From Aquimarina aggregata (GTDB lineage Bacteria > Bacteroidota > Bacteroidia > Flavobacteriales > Flavobacteriaceae), in contig NZ_LQRT01000007.1 in assembly GCF_001632745.1 (NCBI RefSeq), positions 60,419 to 124,418 of the forward strand: DNA of 64,000 nt, in the 5' to 3' direction. The translations under genes were made by a program, and so were the position numbers. This document shows, piece after piece, positions 55,843 to 64,000 of the stretch. Position 1 is the first letter of the stretch. Each line of letters begins with the position of its first letter. The notes below the pieces were generated by a model. The model did not search any database. It saw only the letters and a list, made by a program, of their open reading frames with translations, and was not told where the DNA came from.

Positions 55843-56521
55843 TATACTTTTTACTTGTCTAATTCAAGCACAAGATGAGCCAAAAAAGATTTCTCCTAGA
55901 GATACTTTGCCGCCATCAGAAAAGTATGGACTTAGAGTTGGTGCAGATATTGGTCGACTTATAAGAACAGCTGCTGAAGATGAGTATAAAGGTTTCGAAA
56001 TTGTAGGAGACTACAGAATTTCCAAAAAGTTTTTTATTGCTGCAGAGATCGGAAACGAATCTTTATTACGAGAAGAAGATAATGTAAATGCAGAAGGTTC
56101 TGGTAGTTACATAAGAATTGGTGCTGATTATAATAGTTATAGTAATTGGTACGGGATGCAAAACAGTATATATGCAGGTTTGCGTTATGGCTTTTCAACC
56201 TTTGATCAAACACTAAACGAGTACGCTGTTTTTACAGGAACCAATTTTTTTGGTGAAAATAGAATTACGGATAGTATTTCTGAAGATGGTTTAACAGCTA
56301 GTTGGATAGAATTAGTAGTAGGTATTAAAGCAGAACTTTTTGCAAATTTGTATTTAGGAATTAATGTATCCCTAAGAAGTATGGTCAGCGAAAAAACTCC
56401 AGAAAGGTTTGACAATCTCTACATTCCTGGATTTGGAAAAACGAACGACATAAATAGTATAGGTGTAGGCTATGGGTATTCGTTAAGTTATCTAATTCCA
56501 TTTTTTAAAAGGAAGAACTAA
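55808..56521 (+). CDS. DUF6048-type outer membrane beta-barrel protein
   Basis: A 237-residue exported protein with signal peptide (1-21, ending LIQAQ). The mature part alternates polar and hydrophobic residues in the manner of an 8-strand barrel (ADIGRLIRTAAEDEYKGFEIVGDYRISKKFF, then ISVSLRSMVSEKTPERFDNLYI) and ends LIPFFKRKN. It is co-transcribed with the DUF6452-type lipoprotein gene by a 35-base overlap. The pairing suggests a lipoprotein-barrel complex. The DUF name is recalled, not searched. Confidence 0.82.
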   Translation: MKQKHIYLFFINILFTCLIQAQDEPKKISPRDTLPPSEKYGLRVGADIGRLIRTAAEDEYKGFEIVGDYRISKKFFIAAEIGNESLLREEDNVNAEGSGSYIRIGADYNSYSNWYGMQNSIYAGLRYGFSTFDQTLNEYAVFTGTNFFGENRITDSISEDGLTASWIELVVGIKAELFANLYLGINVSLRSMVSEKTPERFDNLYIPGFGKTNDINSIGVGYGYSLSYLIPFFKRKN

Positions 56522-56537
56522 CCTACTATGCGCTAAA

Positions 56538-57698
56538 CTATTTATTTTGAAATTTTGCTTTTTTGCTACCTGCGTACATCTCATATTTTACCAAGCGAGA
56601 TTCAAGTTTACCGTTAAATACTTTTATCTTTCGAGAAGGTCTTAACCCTACATGTTTAAGAGCTTCTAAATTTCCTGTTATAAACCATGCATTAGTTCCT
56701 GGATAACTCTTTTTTAACGTATCACCTATTTGAGAGTAAAACTCTTCTATATTAATTTCTAATCGCTCATCATAAGGTGGGTTAAATACCATATGTAATG
56801 GTCCTTCTACTTCTTTATTGCTTTCAAAAAAATCTCCTTCTTTGATTTTTATAAAATCAGTAAGGTTGGCATTTTCTACATTTACATTCGCTTTTCTTAC
56901 TGCAGAGTATTCCCTATCCATCCCAATAATAGAATGGTTAAATTCTCTGGTTTTATTAAGACATGCTTCTTCAATTTTCTCAAACAAATCCATATCCCAA
57001 TCTAACCATTTCTCGAAAGCAAACTCTTTACGATTAAGGTTCGCAGGGATATTACATGCAATCATAGCCGCTTCTATAGCCATAGTACCACTACCACACA
57101 TAGGGTCCAAAAAGTCACATTGCCCATCCCACCCCGAAAGTAATAGCAACCCTGCTGCTAAAACTTCATTAATAGGTGCAATATTAGTTGCTGTTCGATA
57201 TCCTCTATGATGCAATGACCCACCTGAACTATCTAAGGATACTGTGCACATGTCATTCTGAATATGAACATCTATAGCAAGATCAGGATGATCAAGTTCT
57301 ATACTAGGTCTTTCTCCCGTTCTTTCTCTAAATTGATCGACAATAGCATCTTTAGTTTTTAAGGATATATAGTGCGAGTGACTAAAAATAGTTGAATTAA
57401 CAGTAGCATGAATTGCAAAAGTATCATTGTTACTTAGATACTCCTCCCATTTTGTACGTTGAATAAAATTATATAAATCTTTTTCATTTCGTACTCTTCC
57501 AGAAGTTATTGGTTTTAGTATTTTAATTGCAGTTCTTAAACATAAGTTCGCTTTATACATAAACCCTGTATCACCATAAAAACTAACCATTCGGTTGCCT
57601 ATCTGTACTTTTTGAGCTCCTAAATGCCTAAGTTCTCTAGCAAGGACTTCTTCAAAACCGAAAAGGGTTTTGGCTACCATTTTAAATGAATTGTTCAC
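56538..57698 (-). CDS. THUMP-domain class I RNA methyltransferase (RlmL/RlmKL N-terminal type)
   Basis: A 386-residue enzyme of the RlmL/YcbY family. Its N-terminal THUMP region (about 5-155, AKTLFGFEEVLARELRHLGAQ) binds RNA. The Rossmann methyltransferase region (about 160-380) has the FLDPMCGSGTMAIEAA SAM motif and the catalytic FNPPYDERL motif. The target is expected to be 23S rRNA G2445 (RlmL) or related, but no in-frame RlmK domain follows, so it is a single-domain form. A relatively long N-terminus is conserved in this family. It is convergent with the barrel gene. Confidence 0.9.
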   Translation of the reverse strand: MNNSFKMVAKTLFGFEEVLARELRHLGAQKVQIGNRMVSFYGDTGFMYKANLCLRTAIKILKPITSGRVRNEKDLYNFIQRTKWEEYLSNNDTFAIHATVNSTIFSHSHYISLKTKDAIVDQFRERTGERPSIELDHPDLAIDVHIQNDMCTVSLDSSGGSLHHRGYRTATNIAPINEVLAAGLLLLSGWDGQCDFLDPMCGSGTMAIEAAMIACNIPANLNRKEFAFEKWLDWDMDLFEKIEEACLNKTREFNHSIIGMDREYSAVRKANVNVENANLTDFIKIKEGDFFESNKEVEGPLHMVFNPPYDERLEINIEEFYSQIGDTLKKSYPGTNAWFITGNLEALKHVGLRPSRKIKVFNGKLESRLVKYEMYAGSKKAKFQNK

Positions 57699-57792
57699 TA
57701 TTTATTGATTCAAAGTAAAGTGGTTTACAAATTTTATAATTGGTACTGTAAAAAGTGTAAACTTCTTCTGTAATTAAACCGCAAAAATACAT

Positions 57793-57800
57793 TAATTTTG
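57793..57800 (+). promoter_or_regulatory. -7 element abutting the methyltransferase start codon
   Basis: TAATTTTG matches TAnnTTTG exactly and ends 6 bases before the ATG at 57807, so the mRNA is likely leaderless or nearly so. Confidence 0.5.
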
Positions 57801-57806
57801 CGCCTT

Positions 57807-58538
57807 ATGCTAAAAGATTCAAAAATGTGGTATGCATCATGGTTTGACACACCATACTATCATATACTATATAAAGACAGAAATGACATTGAGGCTAGGA
57901 GTTTTATGGATACCCTGACCAATTATCTTAGTCTAGAACAAGGAGAAAAAATTTTAGATCTTGCTTGTGGCAAAGGTCGCCATAGTATATATCTTAATAC
58001 ATTAGGGTATGATGTAACTGGAGTAGACCTTTCTAAAAACAGTATTGAGTATGCTTCTCAATATACTAACAAAACTCTAAGGTTTAAGGTACATGATATG
58101 TGCAAACCTTACAGTGAAAAGTTTTCTGCTGTTTTTAACTTATTTACTAGTTTTGGGTATTTTGATAAAGAAGAAGATAATCTAAATACTATTAAAGCTA
58201 TTAAATCAGATCTTAACGATCATGGCTTTGGTGTAATAGATTTTATGAATTCAGAATATGTTATTGAAAATTTAGTTCCTGAAGAGGTAAAAGAAGTCAA
58301 TGGCATTAAGTTTAAAATAAAACGATTCTTAGAAGACGGTTATATTTATAAGGAAATTAGATTTAATGACAATAATGAAGATTTCTTCTTTACAGAACGT
58401 GTTAAAGCTATTACCATGTCAGACTTTGAAAATTATTTCGACCAAGCCGACGTAAACCTACTGGATGTTTTTGGTGATTATCAATTACAAAAGTTTAACA
58501 AAAAGACTTCAACTAGACTTATACTGATATTTAAGTAG
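57807..58538 (+). CDS. Class I SAM-dependent methyltransferase
   Basis: A 243-residue small-molecule or protein methyltransferase. Start ATG at 57807; the longer frame from 57798 begins inside the promoter. The Rossmann SAM motif ILDLACGKGRHSIYLNTLGYDVTGVDLSKNS (in parts, about 52-82) is followed by KVHDMCKPY, FSAVFNLFTSFGYF and FGVIDFMNSEYVIENL. Family members are often annotated simply as class I methyltransferases; the acceptor is unknown. A ZIP transporter gene follows with a 1-base overlap, so the two genes are in one unit. Confidence 0.88.
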   Translation: MLKDSKMWYASWFDTPYYHILYKDRNDIEARSFMDTLTNYLSLEQGEKILDLACGKGRHSIYLNTLGYDVTGVDLSKNSIEYASQYTNKTLRFKVHDMCKPYSEKFSAVFNLFTSFGYFDKEEDNLNTIKAIKSDLNDHGFGVIDFMNSEYVIENLVPEEVKEVNGIKFKIKRFLEDGYIYKEIRFNDNNEDFFFTERVKAITMSDFENYFDQADVNLLDVFGDYQLQKFNKKTSTRLILIFK

Positions 58539-59215
58539 TGTATAATTATATTTTATCCATAGCAGCCGTTTTCATAGGAGCATTGATTGTTTTTATTTTC
58601 AAACCCTCTAATCAGAAAAATCTAAAACTACTATTAGCTTTTAGTGGTGCTTTTCTATTAGCGATCACAATTTTTAATTTACTACCGGAAGTTTTTGAAG
58701 ACAACCCCTTTGCAAAGCGAACTGGAGTATGGATAATGATTGGAGTTTTGTTGCAAAAAATATTAGAGTATTTCTCTAAAGGAGCCGAACATGGTCATAT
58801 TCATCTAAATAAAGAAACTAATCAACTTCCTACTGTACTTTTTATTAGCTTAGGCTTACATGCATTGTTAGAGGGATTTCCTATACATCATAATGATGGT
58901 GTCTTAGCTGGAATAATCATTCATAAAATTCCAATAGCGATGATTTTATCCACTTTTTTACTAAATACAAAAATAAAAAAGTCAGTAGTTATTATTACAT
59001 TGGTTATTTTTGCATTAATGACTCCTTTAGGAACATTTATTAGTGAAAACTTTGAAGCTATTCTACAATATTATAGAGAAATAAATGCTTTGGTAATAGG
59101 AATATTTTTGCATGTCTCAACTACCATACTTTTTGAAAGTAATGAAGGGCATAAATTTAATATTACCAAACTGTTAGTTATTCTAGCAGCAACAGCCACC
59201 GCATATATTATTTAA
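58538..59215 (+). CDS. ZIP-family divalent metal transporter
   Basis: A 225-residue membrane protein with about seven helices. Start GTG 58538 overlaps the methyltransferase stop. Diagnostic are the N-terminal helix (AVFIGALIVFIFKPSNQ), the His-rich loop GAEHGHIHLNKETNQ, and the metal-site helix LGLHALLEGFPIHHN followed by GIIIHKIPIAMIL, where the HxxxEG and Hxxx motifs coordinate metal in ZIP proteins. It is predicted to take up or release zinc or iron across the inner membrane. The direction and metal are not known. Confidence 0.9.
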   Translation: MYNYILSIAAVFIGALIVFIFKPSNQKNLKLLLAFSGAFLLAITIFNLLPEVFEDNPFAKRTGVWIMIGVLLQKILEYFSKGAEHGHIHLNKETNQLPTVLFISLGLHALLEGFPIHHNDGVLAGIIIHKIPIAMILSTFLLNTKIKKSVVIITLVIFALMTPLGTFISENFEAILQYYREINALVIGIFLHVSTTILFESNEGHKFNITKLLVILAATATAYII

Positions 59216-59216
59216 T

Positions 59217-59645
59217 ATGTTTAGCAAGGACGAATCAAAACAAATACGTCAAGAATTCTGGACAAGTTTTGGCAAGGAATACCCAAAAAAATGGGTTCTG
59301 TACAACACTAAAATCAAAGATTTATCCTTAAAATTTACATTTACAACCAAAAAAGCTCTGGTATCTATAGACGTAGAAACGTATGATGAAATTATTAAAG
59401 AGTATTACTACGATAAACTAGTAAGTCTAAAAAATATATTAATTTCAGAATATATTTCTGACATTATTTATGATCAAAACTACCAATTGGATAACGAAAA
59501 AGTTATTTCTCGTGTTTATGTCGTATTAGATAATGTAAGTATTCATAACAGGAATACCTGGGAGAAAACCATGCAATTTTTATCTCAAAACATGACAAAA
59601 CTTGAAGAATTCTTTATTGAATATTCAGATTACATTAAAAGCTAA
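59217..59645 (+). CDS. DUF4268 domain protein
   Basis: A 142-residue soluble protein. Key segments are RQEFWTSFGKEYPKKWVLYNTKIKDLSLKF (in pieces), VSIDVETYDEIIKEYYYDKL and SRVYVVLDNVSIHNRNTWEKTM. DUF4268 occurs as a stand-alone domain and fused to nuclease-like domains in defence-related proteins, but no such fusion is seen here. Function unknown. It lies 1 base after the ZIP transporter and completes the three-gene run. Confidence 0.82.
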   Translation: MFSKDESKQIRQEFWTSFGKEYPKKWVLYNTKIKDLSLKFTFTTKKALVSIDVETYDEIIKEYYYDKLVSLKNILISEYISDIIYDQNYQLDNEKVISRVYVVLDNVSIHNRNTWEKTMQFLSQNMTKLEEFFIEYSDYIKS

Positions 59646-59906
59646 ACAGTTTATTGAAAATTTAATTTTCATCTCTTCTTCATTTACAGTTCGTATATAT
59701 TTATAAACAATAGATTATAAGATTACAAGTTGTCTATCATTTGGTAACACTAGATTTTGCTTTTCCTAACTCAAAAGAAGCTTAAATCCTACATTATTTA
59801 CGTTAAAAATCTAAATATTATGGTTATTCATCATGTTTTTTATGTGTTTTATCTAATATTTAATATTTTTTGAATATATTTACGTGCCCCAAATCTGAAT
59901 TAAAAA

Positions 59907-62120
59907 ATGAATAGTCTTAAAATTAAGAAGCATCATATATGCTTTATATGGATACATCTATTTTTTTCTATCACTACAGCTCAACAATATGAAGAAATGT
60001 CATTTTCTGAATTAGAAAGTGCAATTATTCATACCGAAGAACATCTAAATTCTATTGGAAGAGCGAATAGCCTTATGATTATTGAAACAATTATAGATGT
60101 TTCAGAAAAATTCAACACTAAACAAGAATATTACCTAAAAGGAAGTTTATACAATCTACTTGGCAAAGTTTACTTTTCATCAAAAGAATATAAATTAGCA
60201 CTCGAAAACTACAAAATAGCTGATCTCTTTGTAAAAGAACTTAAGGGCTTTTCAGAATTGGCTATAGATATAAACAACAATATAGCATTAGTATATTTAA
60301 ATGGATTTAATAAACCAGGACGAGCTCTTAAAAGAATAAAATATATCTATGAAAACTCTGAGGATTTAAATGATTATTCTCAACATATTCTTGAGTTAAA
60401 TCTTGCTAATATCTATATAAAAACCAAACACTACAGAAAGGCCTATAAGTTGTTAGAAAAGTGCAAAAAATTCTTTAGTAGTAATCAACAACATGCATCA
60501 AAATTAGCAATCACGTATACTAGTTTTGGCGAATACTATGATGGTAATAGATATTATAGTCAAGCAATTAAATATTTTGAAGTAGCTGCGTCTATTGCCG
60601 AAAAAAATCAATTGTACCGTCAGGCGATGATTATTTATCAAAAATATGAAGAACTATTAATCAAAATAGGAAGAGAAGACAAAGCCTATGTTATTCTAAA
60701 AAAATACACTAAACATCATCAAACTGCACTTGAAAATGAAAAGCTAGAGGCAAATCAATTTAAAAAACAATTAATTGTAAGTGAAGAAAAAAATACTATT
60801 GAAACCCAAAAAGCACAACAATCCAAAACCATATCAATATTTACGCTTTCATTACTTTTATTATGTTTAATATTATTTTGCTTTTTTATCTATAATCATA
60901 AAAAGACAAAAGTACTTGGAGAATCATTAGCATTAAGAAATAAAGAACTTAAAATTTCGAAAGAAAAATCTGATCGCTTAGCTGCTGTAAAAACCAAATT
61001 TATATCTACCGTTAGTCACGAACTTAGAACACCTTTATATGGAGTAATAGGTTTGTCATCTATACTAATGGAAAGAATCCACGATGAAGAAAATCACAAA
61101 TTTATTAAGCTCATGAAGTTTTCTGCAGACCATCTTCTGAATCTTATTAATGATGTACTTCAAGTCACTAAAATGGAATCTTACGAAATAAGTCTAGATA
61201 AATCAACTTACAATATAAAAAGTCTAGCAGACGACATTAAAAATTCATTTGAGTATCAAGCTGAAAAAAACGGAAATACACTACATCTAAATTTTGACTC
61301 TTCTATTCCGACAATGCTAATAGGAGATTCTGTAAGGTTATCTCAAATTTTCATTAATCTTATTAGTAATGCTAATAAATTTACTCAAAATGGAAATATT
61401 TGGTTAAACTTTAAAAACCCTGTGATTACGCAAAACAAAGTAGATATCACATTTGAAATAAGGGATGATGGAAGAGGAATTCCTGCGGATAAACAAGAAA
61501 TAATATTTGAAAAATTTTCCCAGGCAAGTTCCAAAGACCATACTAACGGAACCGGTCTAGGGTTAAATATTGTAAAAAAATTAGTAAACCTACATGGAGG
61601 TGAGATTAAACTAAAAAGCGAATTAGGAAAAGGATCTACATTCTATTTCACTATTCCATTTGAAATTAATCAATCCAAAGAAGAAAAAATCGAAAAAGAC
61701 GTTCCGCAAACTTTCATTTCCTTAAAAAATAATGAAGATTATAATATTCTAGTGGTTGAGGATAACAAAATAAACCAAATAGTAACACAAAACATTCTGA
61801 AAACTAGAGGTTATAGTTCTGAAATTGCAGATAATGGTCTTATTGCCATTGATATGGTAAAAAACAATACTTACGATCTTATTTTAATGGATCTTAACAT
61901 GCCCAAAATGGGTGGTATTGAGTCAACAAAAAAAATAAGAGAATTTAATCTTGATATACCAATCATTGCTCTAACAGCCTCGGACACTAAAGATACTATA
62001 AATCAAATACTGAATCCTGATTCTGGTTTTAGTGATTATATGAGAAAGCCTTACAAAAAGGAAGAATTTTTTATAAAAATAGAATCCCTTATAACTACCA
62101 CTATTTCTAAGGCTTCTTAA
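59907..62120 (+). CDS. Hybrid sensor histidine kinase with TPR sensor
   Basis: A 737-residue hybrid kinase. After a signal peptide (1-25, ending TTAQQ), residues about 40-270 are TPR-like repeats (LGKVYFSSKEYKLALENYKIADLF) placed in the periplasm as the sensor. A membrane helix (SIFTLSLLLLCLILFCFFIY) follows at about 310-328, then a dimerisation domain with the phosphorylated His371 (TVSHELRTPLYG). The HATPase domain has NANKFTQNG, DDGRGIPAD and GTGLGLNIVKKL. A receiver (about 610-730) has the acceptor Asp662 (LILMDLNMP). No DNA-binding output domain is fused. It is orphan, without a nearby regulator. Confidence 0.93.
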   Translation: MNSLKIKKHHICFIWIHLFFSITTAQQYEEMSFSELESAIIHTEEHLNSIGRANSLMIIETIIDVSEKFNTKQEYYLKGSLYNLLGKVYFSSKEYKLALENYKIADLFVKELKGFSELAIDINNNIALVYLNGFNKPGRALKRIKYIYENSEDLNDYSQHILELNLANIYIKTKHYRKAYKLLEKCKKFFSSNQQHASKLAITYTSFGEYYDGNRYYSQAIKYFEVAASIAEKNQLYRQAMIIYQKYEELLIKIGREDKAYVILKKYTKHHQTALENEKLEANQFKKQLIVSEEKNTIETQKAQQSKTISIFTLSLLLLCLILFCFFIYNHKKTKVLGESLALRNKELKISKEKSDRLAAVKTKFISTVSHELRTPLYGVIGLSSILMERIHDEENHKFIKLMKFSADHLLNLINDVLQVTKMESYEISLDKSTYNIKSLADDIKNSFEYQAEKNGNTLHLNFDSSIPTMLIGDSVRLSQIFINLISNANKFTQNGNIWLNFKNPVITQNKVDITFEIRDDGRGIPADKQEIIFEKFSQASSKDHTNGTGLGLNIVKKLVNLHGGEIKLKSELGKGSTFYFTIPFEINQSKEEKIEKDVPQTFISLKNNEDYNILVVEDNKINQIVTQNILKTRGYSSEIADNGLIAIDMVKNNTYDLILMDLNMPKMGGIESTKKIREFNLDIPIIALTASDTKDTINQILNPDSGFSDYMRKPYKKEEFFIKIESLITTTISKAS

Positions 62121-62280
62121 AAACTGAGTACACTAGTCTTTTTTGACCTATATACTCCTTACAAATCAAGTTTGTTTGTTGATATTTAAAATATCATATT
62201 CTTAATTATATTAACTATAATTTAAGTTTTTGTTATATTATTTGTTATTTTTAAGAATAATTAATACAAACTCAACACTT

Positions 62281-63081
62281 ATGAAATTTCTTAAAAGGGC
62301 AATATCTCTATTGCTACTAGTATTCGCTTTTACAAAATGTACAACAAATTCTGTTAGCCCTGAGGCACAGGAAATAGGTATTGAACAACAAAACGAGGAT
62401 GCATTTTATGGTAAAACCACTATTGATAACTCTGTAATATCATACTCTATAATTGCAAAATCAGAACTACTATTTAATGTTTCTTTAGTTATTAATAAAA
62501 AAGAAATTCAAGCCTCTGTAAACTTTGAAGATGAAAGTATTAGTATTAATGGTTACGATAATATATTAACAGAGCAAGAAAAAGACCATACACTTTTGTT
62601 AGGTAAAACAATCGCAGATTATCTTTTAGATACAAAGGAAGGAGATATATCGATGGCAGAGTATACGCTCTTAAGTTTTCTGGAATACTGGTCCAAATCA
62701 CCTAAAAATTATCAATATTCAAAAAGAAAGGTTACAACTCCCTTAAACACAACCAATCTTAAAAGTAGAAATGAAGGTATTACTTGTATAAAAAAGAACT
62801 CTTATGTTAATGCCGAATATGATGACTCAAGAGGAAATCATCGTGATAGAGTAAAAGTTGGAAGTAAGCCTAGAGCGAACTATGGATGTATGGGTAGATG
62901 TGGTGGTGATTGCGGTAGATGGTGGATTCCAAGTGCATGGACCAAAGATTGTATGGATCATGACCAATGCAGTAATGTAAACAATGCAAGTGGTGGCGGT
63001 AGTGATCGTAACTGTGGTGATGAGTTTAACGAAGCTGCCGATGATTACATTTTTGGAGTTATTCGAGGATGTAGAGGGTAA
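62281..63081 (+). CDS. Lipoprotein with phospholipase A2-like CxxHDxC domain
   Basis: A 266-residue lipoprotein. ATG at 62281 (MKFLKRAISLLLLVFAFTKC) is chosen; the frame extends 17 codons further up without a signal-like end. The first 180 residues are an unassigned domain. Residues 202-266 are Cys-rich: YGCMGRCGGDCG, then KDCMDHDQCSN (residues 223-232), then RNCGDEFNEAADDY. The CxxHDxC motif is exactly the catalytic centre of phospholipase A2, with the His-Asp pair (His227, Asp228), although the calcium loop is reduced (GCMGRCGGDCG). A secreted lipid hydrolase or binding protein is inferred. The kinase gene upstream is on the same strand. Confidence 0.7.
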   Translation: MKFLKRAISLLLLVFAFTKCTTNSVSPEAQEIGIEQQNEDAFYGKTTIDNSVISYSIIAKSELLFNVSLVINKKEIQASVNFEDESISINGYDNILTEQEKDHTLLLGKTIADYLLDTKEGDISMAEYTLLSFLEYWSKSPKNYQYSKRKVTTPLNTTNLKSRNEGITCIKKNSYVNAEYDDSRGNHRDRVKVGSKPRANYGCMGRCGGDCGRWWIPSAWTKDCMDHDQCSNVNNASGGGSDRNCGDEFNEAADDYIFGVIRGCRG

Positions 63082-63103
63082 AATATATAATCAAAAATCA
63101 TTT

Positions 63104-63142
63104 AAAAGAACATCGAAATATACTTTTGATGTTCTTTTTTTT
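63104..63142 (+). terminator. Terminator after the PLA2-like lipoprotein gene
   Basis: The stem AAAAGAACATCGAAA (63104-63118) / TTTTGATGTTCTTTT (63124-63138) with one G-T wobble leads into TTTT. It partly overlaps the stop side of the convergent TrhA-like gene. Confidence 0.88.
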
Positions 63143-63767
63143 AAATCACATATTTATAAATTAAGATATAATGAAATACACTACCCCCCAAAACAAATAG
63201 ATGCCATATTACATGACTAAATGGCATTCTTTTTAAAGCATAAAATAATATTCCTATCATATAAGATGCTCCCCCATAGCTTAAATAACCTATACCATCA
63301 GCACCAATCTTATTGGTTAACATATTTATATCTAAAATTATTAACCATCCCATTACAACATAGAGAATAATTGATAAGACTTGAAATTTACCAGTAAAAA
63401 AAAGTTTTAACAACGATCCAATAATTGCAAATGACCAAACCAAAAAAAACAATAATTTGCCTTTACTATCTAATAAAGTAATTAGAGTTACTGGCGTATA
63501 GGTACCTGCTATTAAGAGATAAATACCTACATGATCCATTACTCTGAACTTTCGTTTTAATTTGCTATTTGTAGCATAATGATATGCTGTGGATGCAAAA
63601 TATAATACAAGTAAAGTAATCCCATACACTATAATAGAAAATGTACTAAATACAGTTCTATGAGCATTCTCACTTATTAAGACAAGAAGCCCCAATATGG
63701 ATAAAATTAATCCAAATCCATGGGTAATCCAGTTCCATTTTTCTTCTGTTGGAGATTGTGCGTTCAT
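63141..63767 (-). CDS. Hemolysin III / TrhA-type PAQR membrane protein
   Basis: A 208-residue seven-helix membrane protein of the PAQR family, called hemolysin III or TrhA. Signatures are EEKWNWITHGFGLILS near the N-terminus, LYFASTAYHYATNSKLKRKFRVMDHVGIYLLIAGTYTPVTL in parts, and the C-terminal HVIWHLFVLGGSVFHY, whose His residues bind zinc in PAQR proteins. Related proteins affect membrane lipid or energy homeostasis; haemolysis should not be assumed. It lies just before the rRNA operon terminator, reading away from it on the same strand. Confidence 0.93.
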   Translation of the reverse strand: MNAQSPTEEKWNWITHGFGLILSILGLLVLISENAHRTVFSTFSIIVYGITLLVLYFASTAYHYATNSKLKRKFRVMDHVGIYLLIAGTYTPVTLITLLDSKGKLLFFLVWSFAIIGSLLKLFFTGKFQVLSIILYVVMGWLIILDINMLTNKIGADGIGYLSYGGASYMIGILFYALKRMPFSHVIWHLFVLGGSVFHYILIYKYVI

Positions 63768-63845
63768 ATCAACAAAAATAGTTAAGCATTGGTACTCTTT
63801 AAAATTATTTATATAATTTCACTTGCTTCTTTTTAAAATTTGGGC

Positions 63846-63881
63846 ATAAAAAAACCCTTCATTATTTTAATGAAGGGTTTT
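63846..63881 (-). terminator. Terminator of the rRNA operon
   Basis: The stem AAAACCCTTCATT (63851-63863) / AATGAAGGGTTTT (63869-63881) is followed on the minus strand by a T run (63848-63854). It comes right after the 5S gene and ends the rRNA transcript. Confidence 0.9.
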
Positions 63882-63883
63882 AA

Positions 63884-63992
<109 letters not shown>

Positions 63993-64000
63993 ATCTTTAT

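Overview
The window looks like a chromosome segment of a low-GC marine-type member of the Flavobacteriaceae (Bacteroidota). An Aquimarina-like genus is possible, but the sequence alone does not settle the genus. The evidence is AT-rich coding with TAA-rich stops, secreted proteins ending in type IX secretion (T9SS) type A sorting domains, TAnnTTTG-like -7 promoter elements, weak Shine-Dalgarno sequences, and typical flavobacterial neighbourhoods such as gyrA with a TPR gene, rlmD with two conserved small-protein genes, and zapA - 6S RNA - rny.

Layout. 1-2.8 kb: the end of an ArsR regulator gene with its SRPBCC partner, a broken BLUF photoreceptor gene, a leucine-rich-repeat protein and a TfoX-like protein. 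2.8-8.4 kb, minus strand: a large membrane protein, a multidomain secreted endonuclease I, and a nitroreductase gene interrupted by an in-frame TGA. 8.5-9.9 kb: four tandem genes for small peptides with a nearly identical 23-residue leader ending in Ile-Lys-Gly and variable cores of six cysteines. This is the most unusual element of the window. 10.2-11.7 kb: a frameshifted T9SS-exported repeat protein. 11.8-18.1 kb, minus strand: ackA-pta and three exported proteins. 18.6-21.6 kb: a secreted GH85 endo-beta-N-acetylglucosaminidase. 21.6-24.3 kb: a TlpA-like thioredoxin lipoprotein and three small exported Lys/Glu-rich proteins.

24.4-39.5 kb is mostly core genome: pheT, a beta-propeller protein, a TPR protein, gyrA, clpC, two tandem paralogues of unknown function, rny, a likely 6S RNA, zapA and a coiled-coil protein. 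39.6-46.2 kb is an envelope block: UDP-galactopyranose mutase, a divergent glycosyltransferase, an M23 peptidase and a TonB-dependent receptor. 46.2-53.8 kb holds a cysteine desulfurase, two paralogous lipoproteins, an Smr protein, a duplicated DUF2752/CCC-motif gene pair, ornithine aminotransferase and an ECF sigma factor with a membrane partner. 53.9-59.6 kb holds RNA methyltransferases (rlmD and a THUMP-type enzyme), a SAM methyltransferase, a ZIP transporter and a DUF4268 protein. 59.9-63.8 kb holds a hybrid histidine kinase, a lipoprotein with a phospholipase A2-like CxxHDxC centre and a hemolysin III/TrhA-type membrane protein. The window ends in a 5S rRNA gene on the minus strand, the distal end of an rRNA operon that continues beyond the right edge.

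The accessory part (about 1-12 kb) stands out. It has three disrupted genes and the cysteine-rich peptide array close together, which suggests a region of rapid turnover. No modification enzyme or exporter for the peptides is encoded in this window.
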